Part shown: one piece after another, positions 51,470-59,852 of the stretch | Numbering within the stretch: the stretch's first letter is position 1 | Layout: every line of letters starts with the position of its first letter | DNA from: Roseomonas rosulenta | Lineage (GTDB): Bacteria > Pseudomonadota > Alphaproteobacteria > Acetobacterales > Acetobacteraceae | NCBI RefSeq assembly: GCF_016106005.1 | Contig: NZ_JACADR010000004.1 | Coordinates: 1-64,000 of the forward strand | Length of the DNA stretch: 64,000 nucleotides | Direction of reading: 5' to 3' | The notes under the pieces: generated by a model | Seen by the model: the letters and a program-made list of their open reading frames with translations, nothing else | Told to the model about the DNA's origin: nothing | Database searches by the model: none | Position numbers and translations under genes: made by a program

Positions 51470-52628
51470 CGTCGGTGTCCACGCCCGTCAGGATGAAGCC
51501 GCGCTCACGCAACCAGCATTCGATGAGCTCGCTGTCCTCGTTCCGCTCGAACCGCGCGATGCCGGGCGGCCTGATGGTCACCGACCGCTCCTTTTCGGCG
51601 CCGTCGAATGCCACCTTGAAGGTCGCGCTGACCAGACGGCCGCCAGAGAGGCTGCCACCAGCGCGCGCGGCGAGCGCGCCGAACACATCCTCGGCCTTCC
51701 GCGTCTCCGTCTCGCGGAATGCCCCACCCCAGTAGCGCCGATACTCGACCAGCCGCACGCCGGTGATGCCGTCGATGTCCTCCACGTTCAGCGCCGCACT
51801 GCCGTGATGAACCAACGGATCAAGCGTGAACCGTCCCGCCGGCGGGAAGTGCTCCTCGTCGTCGAACAGCAAGCGCCCCAAGGTCCGGAGGTAGAGGTTG
51901 CGCTCGCCCTTGGTCTTGGCGTGCACACCGATGTCGCCGCTGCGCTCATCATAGAGCAGGACATCGTGGCACTGCGGCCGATAGAATTCGGTGCCCGCGC
52001 CCCCGTCGTCCCGCTGGCTCGCCTCCCGGCGCATCGTTTCGCCGTGCCGTACGAGGATCCAGGTCATCGGCGAATGACGGAAGACGAAGATCCGGCAGCC
52101 GCGCCCGCGCCGATGCGCCTCGAACCAATCGTCCAGCTCGGCTTCGATCTTCAGGCGAAGGGCGTCGTCGACATCGGGAAACGGCGCCTTGAGCGGCTGC
52201 TGCGGCCCGAAATACTCGAAATTCCGCTGCCGCATGGCGAGCGCCTCGGCATGGCGCGACCGAACCAGATCGGGAGCGGCGCACCACACGTCGATCGCCA
52301 GATCAAGCGGCGTCGCCCCGGGGTCATCCGCAATGTCGATGCCCTGTGCCTGCACCGCGGCAATCAGTTCGTCCACGTCTGACGCGCTGGCGGTTTCGTG
52401 CACGTAGTACAGCGCGTCCACCATCTCCTTCGGCGTATCGCGGTCTGGCGTCAGGAAGATCTGCGCCAGCGCGGCATAGTCGATTTCCGCGCCAGGCAGG
52501 GTGGGGAACTGGAAGCCGCGGGCGGCGAGGTAGTCATGCCACGGGACGAGGAAGGCCCTGAGCCGCTCAGGCGCGGCGGCCTTCAGGCGGTCCGGATCAG
52601 AGAACTTCCTGGGGTTGAAGGAAGCCAT
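51432..52628 (-). CDS. Unrecognised protein A of a two-gene unit
   Basis: A 398-residue protein that I do not recognise. It has an N-terminal helical half (SDPDRLKAAAPERLRAFLVP, then MVDALYYVHETASASDVDEL) and a C-terminal half with a beta-rich part (IFVFRHSPMTWILVRHGETM, then YRPQCHDVLLYDERSGDIGV) that resembles no motif I know. First gene of the unit with protein B. Its start is 62 bases from an SOS-like box and divergent from the recombinase cassette. No signal peptide or membrane segment. Confidence 0.7.
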   Translation of the reverse strand: MASFNPRKFSDPDRLKAAAPERLRAFLVPWHDYLAARGFQFPTLPGAEIDYAALAQIFLTPDRDTPKEMVDALYYVHETASASDVDELIAAVQAQGIDIADDPGATPLDLAIDVWCAAPDLVRSRHAEALAMRQRNFEYFGPQQPLKAPFPDVDDALRLKIEAELDDWFEAHRRGRGCRIFVFRHSPMTWILVRHGETMRREASQRDDGGAGTEFYRPQCHDVLLYDERSGDIGVHAKTKGERNLYLRTLGRLLFDDEEHFPPAGRFTLDPLVHHGSAALNVEDIDGITGVRLVEYRRYWGGAFRETETRKAEDVFGALAARAGGSLSGGRLVSATFKVAFDGAEKERSVTIRPPGIARFERNEDSELIECWLRERGFILTGVDTDDDEAATAVLADA

Positions 52629-52782
52629 GTGTCGCCATCGCTGATTGGGGGGAGGTCAGCAGTGTGAACAGGCTTCCTTCCTGGCATATGTTCCTATTTT
52701 GTTCAAGCCTTCCAGCGGGTACCCCGACAGGTGCTGCTCGCCCCCCGGTATGTGCGGCCACGATCCCCAGGCGACGACGAGC
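52629..52782. promoter_or_regulatory. Divergent intergenic region
   Basis: This 154-base gap separates the unknown two-gene unit from the recombinase cassette. It has the window's AT-richest stretch near 52680-52710, the SOS-like repeat, and presumably two back-to-back promoters. No hairpin was seen. Confidence 0.5.
52690..52704. promoter_or_regulatory. GTTC-N7-GTTC, LexA (SOS) box
   Basis: GTTC at 52690-52693, seven bases CTATTTT, GTTC at 52701-52704. This is exactly the direct repeat bound by LexA in Caulobacter and Rhodobacter. It lies 79 bases before the recombinase cassette and 62 bases before the unknown unit. A chance match to eight fixed bases occurs about once per 65 kb, or somewhat less often in GC-rich DNA. 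Its place in a divergent promoter makes the match more credible. Confidence 0.6.
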
Positions 52783-53001
52783 ATGACGAAGTCGACCACC
52801 GCGCCTAACCGCGCGCTGCCCTCATCGCTGCCACCTCACCTCCGTGAGGTCTGTGACCTCCTAGCCCGCGGCCTACTGCGGCTGCGCAGCCGCGCTGCTG
52901 CGGATCTCGCGCGCGACGCCGCGGACCGCGGAGAGCGGTTGCTACACTTCCCGGCCACCCAGCGCCTGCATGCGAACCGGACCACCCGGAGAGACGCATG
53001 A
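52783..53001 (+). CDS. Small protein, first gene of the recombinase cassette
   Basis: A 72-residue protein: SSLPPHLREVCDLLARGLLR, then LRSRAAADLARDAADRGERL and LHFPATQRLH. Proteins with this LPP-x-x-x-EVC-x-LLA-x-G-LLRLRxR pattern are seen before DUF2924-recombinase genes in alphaproteobacteria. ATG at 52783. Its stop overlaps the start of the DUF2924 gene (ATGA). Role unknown. Confidence 0.65.
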   Translation: MTKSTTAPNRALPSSLPPHLREVCDLLARGLLRLRSRAAADLARDAADRGERLLHFPATQRLHANRTTRRDA

Positions 53002-53504
53002 CGCGAACCACCAAGCCCAAGCCCGGCACGCCGCCGGCATTCACCGCCCCGGCTATCCCGCCCGCCGACGTGCTGGGCCGGCTCGCCGACCTGAAGACGG
53101 CCGTTACGCCCGCGCTCAAGCAGCAGTGGCGGGAACTCTTCGGCACGGAGCCGCCGCCCTACAATCGGCGCTTCCTGGAAAGCCGGCTCGCCTATCGGAT
53201 CCAGGAACTGGCCTATGGCGGCCTGAAGCCCGAGACGCTGGCGCGGCTCGAGGCGCTCGGCGAACAGCTCGACGGCGGGAAGATCACCGTCCGCCGCATG
53301 CGCGGCGACGACAAGCCGATCGCCGGCACGCAGCTGATCCGGGAATACCAAGGGGTCGAGCACGTGGTAACCGTCACGCGCGCCGGCTACGAGTACGGGG
53401 GCCAGCCCTACCAGTCGCTCTCCGCCATCGCCCGCGCCATCACCGGCACGCGCTGGAACGGGCGCGTGTTCTTCGGGCTGCGCCCGAGCCGGAGCGCGGC
53501 ATGA
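52998..53504 (+). CDS. DUF2924 protein, recombinase partner
   Basis: A 168-residue protein: LKQQWRELFGTEPPPYNRRF, then LESRLAYRIQELAYGGLKPE, and GTQLIREYQGVEHVVTVTRA, YGGQPYQSLSAIARAITGTR. This matches DUF2924, commonly beside large serine recombinases. The SAIARAITGT segment is a likely HTH. Suspected accessory DNA-binding factor. Overlaps the recombinase start by 4 bases. Confidence 0.8.
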   Translation: MTRTTKPKPGTPPAFTAPAIPPADVLGRLADLKTAVTPALKQQWRELFGTEPPPYNRRFLESRLAYRIQELAYGGLKPETLARLEALGEQLDGGKITVRRMRGDDKPIAGTQLIREYQGVEHVVTVTRAGYEYGGQPYQSLSAIARAITGTRWNGRVFFGLRPSRSAA

Positions 53505-54853
53505 AGCGCGACGCGAAGCCAGCCGCTGCGATGCCGGCCACCGTGCGAAAGCTGCGCTGCGCGGTCTACACCCGGAAGTCGAGCGAGGAAGGGCTCGACA
53601 TGGAGTTCAACTCCCTCGATGCCCAGCGTGAGGCGTGTGAATCCTACATCGCGTCTCAGCGCGCCGAGGGCTGGGTGCTGGTTCGCGAGCACTACGACGA
53701 TGGCGGCATCTCCGGCGGCACGCTCGAACGTCCCGCGCTCAAGCGCCTGGTCGCCGATATCCAGGAGGGGCTGGTCGACGTCGTGGTGGTCTACAAGATT
53801 GACCGCCTCTCGCGCTCGCTGGTCGACTTCACAAAGCTAGTCGAGGTGTTCGACGCGAACAATGTGACGTTCGTCTCCGTCACTCAGTCATTCAACACCA
53901 CCACCAGCATGGGTCGGCTGACGCTGAACATCCTGCTGAGCTTCGCGCAGTTTGAGCGCGAGGTCATTGGCGAGCGCATCCGCGACAAAGTGGCGGCGTC
54001 GCGCAAGCGCGGCATGTGGATGGGTGGGTTCGTCCCCCTCGGCTACGACGTGCGCGAGCGGAAGCTGGTAATGAACGAAGCCGAGGCCACGCTGGTGCGG
54101 CGGATCTTCCAGGGCTTCGTCGAGACGGAATCCTGCACCAAGCTAGTCCAGGCGCTGCGCGCCGAGGGCGCCACCACGAAGCGGGGCCGACCGCTCACAA
54201 AGAGCGACGTCTACCGGATCCTCAGCAACCGTGTGTTCCTCGGCGAGGCGGTGCACAAGGGCACGGCCTATCCTGGCGAGCACGACGCCATCGTCACGCA
54301 GGCGCAGTGGAACGCGGTGCACGCCGTCCTGCAGGTTAGCCCGCGGGTGCGGGTCAACCGGACGCGGAACACCACCGCGCCACTGCTGCGCGGGCTGATC
54401 TTCGACAGTGACGGCCGCGCCATGTCGCCGAGCCACAGCCGCGGCCGGGGCGGGCAGATGTACCGCTACTATGTCAGCCAGGCCGTGCTGAAGGGCGGCG
54501 CGACGGAGCGGCCGGCGATCCCGCGGCTGCCGGCCGGGGAGATCGAGGCGGCGGTGGTCGCACAGGTCCGCGCGCTGCTGCGGCAGCCCGAGATGGTGGT
54601 CGGGACCTGGCGGGCGGCGCGCGCGACAGCGCCGGATGTGACGGAGCAGGATGTGCTGCTGGCGCTGGAGCGGATCGAGCCGCTGTGGGACGAGCTCTTC
54701 CCCGCCGAGCGGGCGCGGATCGTGCGGCTGCTGGTCGACCGGGTCGACGTCCGGGCCGAGGGCGCCGCGGTTCGGCTGCGGCTGGACGGGCTCGGCAGCT
54801 TGGTCCGCGAACTCACCGCCCCGGCCCCCGACGCCGGGAGGGCAGCGGCATGA
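53501..54853 (+). CDS. Large serine recombinase (phage integrase-type)
   Basis: A 450-residue protein. The resolvase domain RCAVYTRKSSEEGLDMEFNS has the catalytic Ser, then LDAQREACESYIASQRAEGW, VYKIDRLSRSLVDFTKLVEV and FAQFEREVIGERIRDKVAAS. The recombinase domain follows (AEATLVRRIFQGFV, LTKSDVYRILSNRVFLGEAV) with a zinc-ribbon-like region missing its Cys. It probably carries out integration and excision of the prophage. Sequence type differs from the recombinase at 5320. In a four-gene cassette with 4-base overlaps. Confidence 0.85.
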   Translation: MKRDAKPAAAMPATVRKLRCAVYTRKSSEEGLDMEFNSLDAQREACESYIASQRAEGWVLVREHYDDGGISGGTLERPALKRLVADIQEGLVDVVVVYKIDRLSRSLVDFTKLVEVFDANNVTFVSVTQSFNTTTSMGRLTLNILLSFAQFEREVIGERIRDKVAASRKRGMWMGGFVPLGYDVRERKLVMNEAEATLVRRIFQGFVETESCTKLVQALRAEGATTKRGRPLTKSDVYRILSNRVFLGEAVHKGTAYPGEHDAIVTQAQWNAVHAVLQVSPRVRVNRTRNTTAPLLRGLIFDSDGRAMSPSHSRGRGGQMYRYYVSQAVLKGGATERPAIPRLPAGEIEAAVVAQVRALLRQPEMVVGTWRAARATAPDVTEQDVLLALERIEPLWDELFPAERARIVRLLVDRVDVRAEGAAVRLRLDGLGSLVRELTAPAPDAGRAAA

Positions 54854-55215
54854 GTGAGGCAGCGCAGACTCTCACCGTGGTCATCCCGCTTCGCGTGAAG
54901 CCGCGCGGCGGGCGGAAGGCGATGCTCACGCCCGGCGTGCTGGCGCTGGAGCGCCGGCAGGACATCACGCTGATCAAAGCGGTGGCGCGGGCGTTCCGGT
55001 GGCGGCGAATGCTGGAGTCCGGCCAGTTCGCCACAATCAAGGACCTCGCAGCGGCCGAGAAGATCAACTCGTCCTACGTCTCGCGGGTGCTGCGGCTGAC
55101 ACTGCTGGCGCCCGACATCGTCGAGGCGATCCTGGATGGGCGGCAGCCGGAGGGGGTGACGTTGCCGGGGCTGATGGAACGCTCCCCCGAAAGATGGGAC
55201 GAACAGCACGCATGA
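54850..55215 (+). CDS. Small HTH-type protein, last gene of the recombinase cassette
   Basis: A 121-residue protein: VIPLRVKPRGGRKAMLTPGV, then TLIKAVARAFRWRRMLESGQ and AAAEKINSSYVSRVLRLTLL, an HTH with SSYVSRVL as the recognition helix. Close relatives usually follow serine recombinases and DUF2924. ATGA overlap with the recombinase stop. Likely a recombination accessory or regulator. Confidence 0.7.
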   Translation: MSEAAQTLTVVIPLRVKPRGGRKAMLTPGVLALERRQDITLIKAVARAFRWRRMLESGQFATIKDLAAAEKINSSYVSRVLRLTLLAPDIVEAILDGRQPEGVTLPGLMERSPERWDEQHA

Positions 55216-55216
55216 A

Positions 55217-55292
55217 GGATGGCATTCCTTCTCTTCGTTATTCGCCATCCTCAATGCTGTGTAGCAGGCGCTGTGTCCTACATGAACTACAC
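55217..55292. repeat. Inverted repeats at the right prophage limit
   Basis: GGATGGC at 55217-55223 pairs with GCCATCC at 55244-55250, just after the last cassette gene, perhaps a terminator. GTGTAG at 55259-55264 pairs with CTACAC at 55287-55292, which covers the symporter stop. An att site of a serine recombinase could lie here, but no matching partner on the left was identified. Confidence 0.35.
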
Positions 55293-56135
55293 GGCCCGCG
55301 CCGCGCGGCCGAAAATCGCGGCGGCGGCGAAAGCGACGGCGCCCGTCAACGGGATGGCGAGGACGCACATGGCGATGGCGCGACGGTCAGTGCCCGCGAC
55401 GGACAGCAGCGGCGCCAGCGCCGCGCCGATGTTGCGGGTCGCGATGCCGATGGCCAGAACGGTCCGCTGTTCCTCCGGCAGGCGTCGGGCGAAGCCGTAG
55501 GCGGCAGCCGTCACCAGCGCATAGAACAAGACCTGCGACCCGATCGCGTAGGACCCGACCGAGCTGATGAAATCCCGTCCGTAGAGCCAGAAGATGAGCA
55601 GGAGCATCAGCCCGGTGTCGATCGAGGTGATCGCCTTGACGACCGGCCTGGCATGGTCGGCGCCCCGTGGCGACAGGAGGCGCACGATCACGCCGACCAC
55701 AAGCGGAATCGCCACGAAGAACACCAGCGGCTTCGCAATGGTCCAGGTGTCGGCGCTGAATCCATGGACCAGGACCGGCACCATGAGCGGCATGTAGAAC
55801 ACGACGCAGACAGACGACAGCACCATTAGCCCGGCGACATAGCCGAGGTCGCCACCCGACACCCGTGCGGCCATCGGGACGAATGGTGCGCAAGGTGCGA
55901 GTCCAAGCAGCATCAGGCCGATCCCGTAAGGCGCTGGCATCGGGATCACCGCCACCATCAGGAAGGCCAGCGCCGGGCAGAGCACAAAGCCCCACACGAG
56001 GCTGTGCCCGACGAAGCGCAGGTCGGTCAGGGTCTTGCGCGCATCGCTCAACACAAGGTCGAGTCCGAGGCCAAGCAGGTTCCCGACGATGAACACGACC
56101 AGTGTCAGGTTGAACACGGTTTCGATGGATGGCAC
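55287..56135 (-). CDS. Bile acid:sodium symporter (BASS) family transporter
   Basis: A 282-residue protein with about nine hydrophobic segments, for example FNLTLVVFIVGNLLGLGLDL, APYGIGLMLLGLAPCAPFVP and LVLSSVCVVFYMPLMVPVLV-like text, and IGIATRNIGAALAPLLSVAG, the charged-polar motif of the family. BASS proteins take up carboxylates with sodium. It is 24 bases after the activase gene, so it is the last gene of the radical enzyme operon and a likely importer of its substrate. GTG start at 56135. Confidence 0.8.
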   Translation of the reverse strand: MPSIETVFNLTLVVFIVGNLLGLGLDLVLSDARKTLTDLRFVGHSLVWGFVLCPALAFLMVAVIPMPAPYGIGLMLLGLAPCAPFVPMAARVSGGDLGYVAGLMVLSSVCVVFYMPLMVPVLVHGFSADTWTIAKPLVFFVAIPLVVGVIVRLLSPRGADHARPVVKAITSIDTGLMLLLIFWLYGRDFISSVGSYAIGSQVLFYALVTAAAYGFARRLPEEQRTVLAIGIATRNIGAALAPLLSVAGTDRRAIAMCVLAIPLTGAVAFAAAAIFGRAARAV

Positions 56136-56159
56136 GCGTCTCCCTCCTGCGATGCGCGG

Positions 56160-57107
56160 CTAGGGTTTCGTGCGTCCGAACGCCTCGTCGATGATCCCCT
56201 GCAGCCGGCGCAGCGTCTCGGCCGGCACGGACGGGAAGTCCTTCAGCGCATAGACGCGCCCCAGGAAGCCGTACTTCCCCTCGCCGTAGCGGTGATACGG
56301 CAGCAATTGATAATCGACGACGTTCGGGTAGGGCCGGATGAAGGCGAGGACCGACCGAATGTGCTCCTCATCGTCGTTGACCCCCGGAATGACGGGCGTG
56401 CGGGCCACGAACCGCGTCTGGGGGAATGTCGTATAGGCGCGCCGGAAGTTTTCGAGGATCCGCGCGTTGCTGACACCCGCCCACCGCTTGTGGCGCCCTG
56501 GATCCGTCAGCTTGTGGTCATGCATCACGATATCGACGTGCTGAAGTACCTGCTGGAAATAGTCCCACGGCACATTGCCGGCCGTCTCGATCGCCGTGTT
56601 GATGCCGCGTCTGCGCGCTTCGGCCAGGAGGGCCGCGCTGAACTCCGGCTGCAGCGTGCATTCCCCGCCCGACAGCGTGAGGCCACCACCTGATTCCTGA
56701 TAAAAAGCGGCATCCTGCTCGACCTCGGCGAGCACCTCCTCGACCGTCATCTCACGGCCGAACTGGAACAGCGCCTCCGTGGGGCATGCCGGAACGCATT
56801 TGCCGCAATCGGTGCACAGGTCCCAGTTCACGCGCACCTTGCCGTCTGCCTCGACGACATAGAGCGCGTCCTCCGGGCACTCCTTCAGGCAGAGCCCGCA
56901 TTCCTTCTCGCCGATGCACTTCCTGACATCAAAGGCGAGTTCCGGCTTGGGGCGGATGCTCTCCGGGTTGCAGCACCAAGCGCATCGCAGCGTGCAGCCC
57001 TTGAGAAAGACGGTGGTGCGAATGCCGGGACCGTCATTGGTGCAGAAATGCTGGATGTTGAGCACCCGGCCGGTCACGCCGGCGGCACCTGCTGCGGTCG
57101 CGCTCAT
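56160..57107 (-). CDS. Glycyl radical enzyme activating enzyme (radical SAM)
   Basis: A 315-residue protein. The radical SAM triad is in FLKGCTLRCAWCCNPESI (CxxxCxxC). Two ferredoxin-type [4Fe-4S] motifs follow (CIGEKECGLCLKECPEDAL-like and LCTDCGKCVPACPTEALF). SAM-binding residues are near GGGLTLSGGECTLQ and TNAIETAGNVPW-like text. It abstracts hydrogen from the glycine of its partner, surely the glycyl radical enzyme of this operon. ATG at 57107 overlaps the preceding stop by 4 bases. Confidence 0.9.
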   Translation of the reverse strand: MSATAAGAAGVTGRVLNIQHFCTNDGPGIRTTVFLKGCTLRCAWCCNPESIRPKPELAFDVRKCIGEKECGLCLKECPEDALYVVEADGKVRVNWDLCTDCGKCVPACPTEALFQFGREMTVEEVLAEVEQDAAFYQESGGGLTLSGGECTLQPEFSAALLAEARRRGINTAIETAGNVPWDYFQQVLQHVDIVMHDHKLTDPGRHKRWAGVSNARILENFRRAYTTFPQTRFVARTPVIPGVNDDEEHIRSVLAFIRPYPNVVDYQLLPYHRYGEGKYGFLGRVYALKDFPSVPAETLRRLQGIIDEAFGRTKP

Positions 57108-58300
57108 GGCTGTGCGCCTCCCTCGTCGCCCAGTGCGATGCCGAGCGCGCGCGCCGTCTGTATCAGGGCGCCGTCGGCCGGGACGGTGCGGATGCGGCCC
57201 AGCGTCTCGCGCAGGGGAACACTTCCGAGGTCGGGTGGCCGGTAGCTCACCATGATGCCGTCCTCGCCCGCATGCAGTGCCCGCACCGCCGCGGCGCCAT
57301 AGGACAGGCCGAGTTGGCGATCGAGCACGGATGGCGGCCCGCCTCGCACCAGGTGACCCAGCGAGAAGGGCAGCACTTCGCGGTCGGTCAGCCGCTGCAG
57401 GGCCGTCGCCACGGTTTCTGCCAGCCCTCCGGTCCGGTCCATGACATGCGCGCCCTCCCCGAAATCGGGATCGGCATTGGGCGTGAGGCTGGCGCGCAGC
57501 CCGCCAGGTGGCGCCGGGGGGGATGGCGCCGCACCAACGGCGGACCGCGCGCCTTCCGCGACGACGACCAGGGCGCAGCGATGGCCGGCGCGCTCCCGCA
57601 AGGCCAGTGCGCCGGCCACTGCGGCCAGGTCGTGCGGAATCTCGGGCAGCAGGATCGCGTCGGCCATCGCCGCGATCCCGGATTGCAGGGCCAGCCAGCC
57701 GGCGTGCTGTCCAGGGACCTCGACCACCGCGAGGCGCCCGACATCGCGCGCGCCGATGCGGATACGCTCGAGCGTCTCCGCCGTGTGGGAGAGCACGCTG
57801 TTGTAACCGAAAGCCTGTGGCACACCGGCGATCTCGTTCTCGATCGACTTCGGGATGCAGGCGGTGCGCACGCCCTTCCGGTTCAGCTTGAAGGCGACAC
57901 TGAGCGCGTGCAGGCCGGTGACCGCGCTGCCGCCGACGATGGAGATGACGGCTCCGATCCCGGCCGCGCGCAGGCCGGCCAGGATGTCATCGGAGCGATC
58001 GACCTCCTCGACCTCGTGATCCGCGGTGCTCACCCGCACCCGGAACGGGTCGGTGCGCGCCGCTGTGCCGATCAGGCTTCCACCGTGCCCAACGTTGTCC
58101 ACCATCGCGGGGCGCAGGGGCACCAGGCCGCCATCGGGGTAGCGATCGGGGTAGAGAAGCCCATCGTAGCCGTCACGGATGCCGACGAGCTCGAGGTCCA
58201 GACGGTCCGCCGCGAGGGCCGCGCCGGCCACCACCAGGTCGAGGCCAGGCAGCAATCCGCTGCCGATGTTGATTGCGATGCGCAATACAGGTTGGGTCAT
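57104..58300 (-). CDS. Phosphofructokinase-fold protein with altered active-site motifs
   Basis: About 398 residues. The fold is clear: VDNVGHGGSLIGTAARTDPF, GYNSVLSHTAETLERIRIGA, and GRLAVVEVPGQHAGWLALQS, all PFK-family landmarks. But the nucleotide motif GGDGS is GGSAV at about 123-127, the PGLN-region start is SGLLPGLD, and the catalytic PKTIDND is PKSIENE at about 150-156, with Glu in place of the catalytic Asp. It may bind a phosphorylated ligand or use another donor. It ends 4 bases into the activase gene. Confidence 0.75.
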   Translation of the reverse strand: MTQPVLRIAINIGSGLLPGLDLVVAGAALAADRLDLELVGIRDGYDGLLYPDRYPDGGLVPLRPAMVDNVGHGGSLIGTAARTDPFRVRVSTADHEVEEVDRSDDILAGLRAAGIGAVISIVGGSAVTGLHALSVAFKLNRKGVRTACIPKSIENEIAGVPQAFGYNSVLSHTAETLERIRIGARDVGRLAVVEVPGQHAGWLALQSGIAAMADAILLPEIPHDLAAVAGALALRERAGHRCALVVVAEGARSAVGAAPSPPAPPGGLRASLTPNADPDFGEGAHVMDRTGGLAETVATALQRLTDREVLPFSLGHLVRGGPPSVLDRQLGLSYGAAAVRALHAGEDGIMVSYRPPDLGSVPLRETLGRIRTVPADGALIQTARALGIALGDEGGAQP

Positions 58301-58384
58301 GACCGTTCGCCCCTCATGCCCTGGCGGAACCCGTGCGCCCCGTTGGATCGGGGTGCACGGGCGGCGCGTCGCCGGATGAATGCG

Positions 58385-59806
58385 TCAGTGCTGCGCCCAG
58401 GTGTGGCCCCGGAACTCCTCGACGTCCTCGATGCCGGGATGGCGCCCCTCGGCGTATTCGAGCGGTTCGTCCCACCGGGTGGAGACATACTTGCCGGTCA
58501 CCGCTGCGTTCACGAGCTCGGTCAGGCTGCCGAAGATGACCTTGTGCCCCAGGCCGCCGAAGATCTTGAACTGCTTGAAGCTGTTGGTGGCGACCGTGAA
58601 GTCGCTGCCCCAGTCCACGCTCAGCGCGTTCATGCCCCAGCAGGTCTGGTGGTAGATCTTGCCGCCGGCTTCTTCAATGATGCGGGCGTCACCATAATGC
58701 TGCGCCATGAAATAGCTCGGCGTATCGGTCTGCACCCACAGCATGACGTCCTTGTGCACCTTCCTGCCCTGGAGCGCGCGGGCGATCTGCTGGATCTCCT
58801 CGTAGATCAGGAAGGGACAGCCGAAGTGGACGATGTCCACCTTGTCGGTCTTGGCGGTCCGCAGCTCTGCGTACATCGCCTTCACGTCGGCCAGCGTGAG
58901 ATGGATCCGCTCCACGTCCGCGGGCACCTTTCCGCCGAAGGCAGCCTCGAGCGTCGGCGATCCAGGGGTCTTGCCGATCAGGTGCAGTAGGGGGTCGTTC
59001 ATGCCCGGGGACGCGCAGGCGGTCAGTGCCTTGGCGGCGGACGGCATCATGCGTGGCGGCAGATTGAGCACCGCGGGAATGCGATTGTTTGCCCGCTTGG
59101 CAATGGCGCCGCCCAAGGCAGCCCAGTCGGCCGGATCGTCCACGATGTTGTTCTTGATGTCGTCATCAAGCTCGTAGATCACCTTCGCGAGGCGGTTCTC
59201 ATCCAGCAGCAGTCCATACTTCGGGATGCAGCCGGTGATTGTCGCGTAGGGCGCGATCACGGCGCTCTCCCGGTTGGTCTTCACCCCCAGGATGGAGTTC
59301 AGATAGGAGGCGCAGCTGGACTCGCAGCTGGCGGCGTACTCGCCGGGGAGCGCGAACGCGCTGTTGAAGTGCGGCGTGCAGGAGTAGGTCGGGAGCCAAC
59401 CTGTCTTCTGCATGTGTTCGTAGCCATCCTTGACCGCCTTGAACACCGTTGGCGACATCTTGAAGTACTTGTTGTTCCAGGGCATGCCTTCCTTTTCATA
59501 GGCATCGACCTGCGCGACGTAGGGATCGCAGGAGCAGACCACGTTGGGATCCTTGGTGGCCTCGGCCCCCATCTCCCAGAAGGGCTCCAGAACCAGGCCC
59601 TGCCCCCACTCGAACTGCTGGTATTCCTTGGACTCCTTCGGCAGACCCTTCTGGCAGCCGATGTAGTGGATGAAGGAAACCTTCACCATCTCCTTGGCAC
59701 CGACAGCCTCGCCGAAGGCCACCAGCCCTTCCATGGCCAGCTTCTTTGCGGGACCGTGAACACCGTCGAGCATTTCTTGTTCGTAGGTGGTCAGCTTCAT
59801 GTTCAT
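58385..59806 (-). CDS. Aconitase X catalytic (large) subunit
   Basis: About 473 residues of the DUF521/AcnX type. Landmarks: MKLTTYEQEMLDGVHGPAKK, LPTYSCTPHFNSAFALPGEY, LGVKTNRESAVIAPYATITG, KYGLLLDENR, then FGSLTELVNAAVTGKY near the end. AcnX enzymes dehydrate hydroxy acids, such as cis-3-hydroxyproline or mevalonate 5-phosphate, with an iron-sulfur cluster. Cys at about 143, 193, 330 and 389 could be ligands. The usual GCPHxS motif reads FGCPFLIYEE and the TGRTPNYG motif TGCIPKYG, so the active site is modified. Start ATG at 59806 after GAGAGGAAA; a second ATG is at 59800. Confidence 0.85.
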   Translation of the reverse strand: MNMKLTTYEQEMLDGVHGPAKKLAMEGLVAFGEAVGAKEMVKVSFIHYIGCQKGLPKESKEYQQFEWGQGLVLEPFWEMGAEATKDPNVVCSCDPYVAQVDAYEKEGMPWNNKYFKMSPTVFKAVKDGYEHMQKTGWLPTYSCTPHFNSAFALPGEYAASCESSCASYLNSILGVKTNRESAVIAPYATITGCIPKYGLLLDENRLAKVIYELDDDIKNNIVDDPADWAALGGAIAKRANNRIPAVLNLPPRMMPSAAKALTACASPGMNDPLLHLIGKTPGSPTLEAAFGGKVPADVERIHLTLADVKAMYAELRTAKTDKVDIVHFGCPFLIYEEIQQIARALQGRKVHKDVMLWVQTDTPSYFMAQHYGDARIIEEAGGKIYHQTCWGMNALSVDWGSDFTVATNSFKQFKIFGGLGHKVIFGSLTELVNAAVTGKYVSTRWDEPLEYAEGRHPGIEDVEEFRGHTWAQH

Positions 59807-59852
59807 TGTACTTTCCTCTCCGCCGGTTTTCTGATGAACTGATGAAACGGCA

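Larger units (their letters stand above)
8915..55215. mobile_element. Siphovirus-type prophage
   Basis: The segment runs from the lysis genes to the serine recombinase cassette. It contains HK97-type terminase, portal, protease and capsid, a connector set, a long-tail module, lysis genes, replication and recombination genes, and an integrase-type cassette, nearly all on the minus strand and packed with 4-base ATGA/GTGA overlaps. The limits are the outermost recognisable phage genes; no pair of att sites was identified. All structural genes look intact, so it may be functional. The relics at 2.2-3.2 kb lie outside and are related. Confidence 0.8.

Noticed and set aside
58385-59806. 2-hydroxyglutaryl-CoA dehydratase-like subunit
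   Set aside because: First considered because of the many Cys and the GRE context. The MKLTTYEQEMLDG start, LDENR and FGSLTELVNAAVTGKY landmarks fit aconitase X, and the DUF126 small subunit gene is adjacent.
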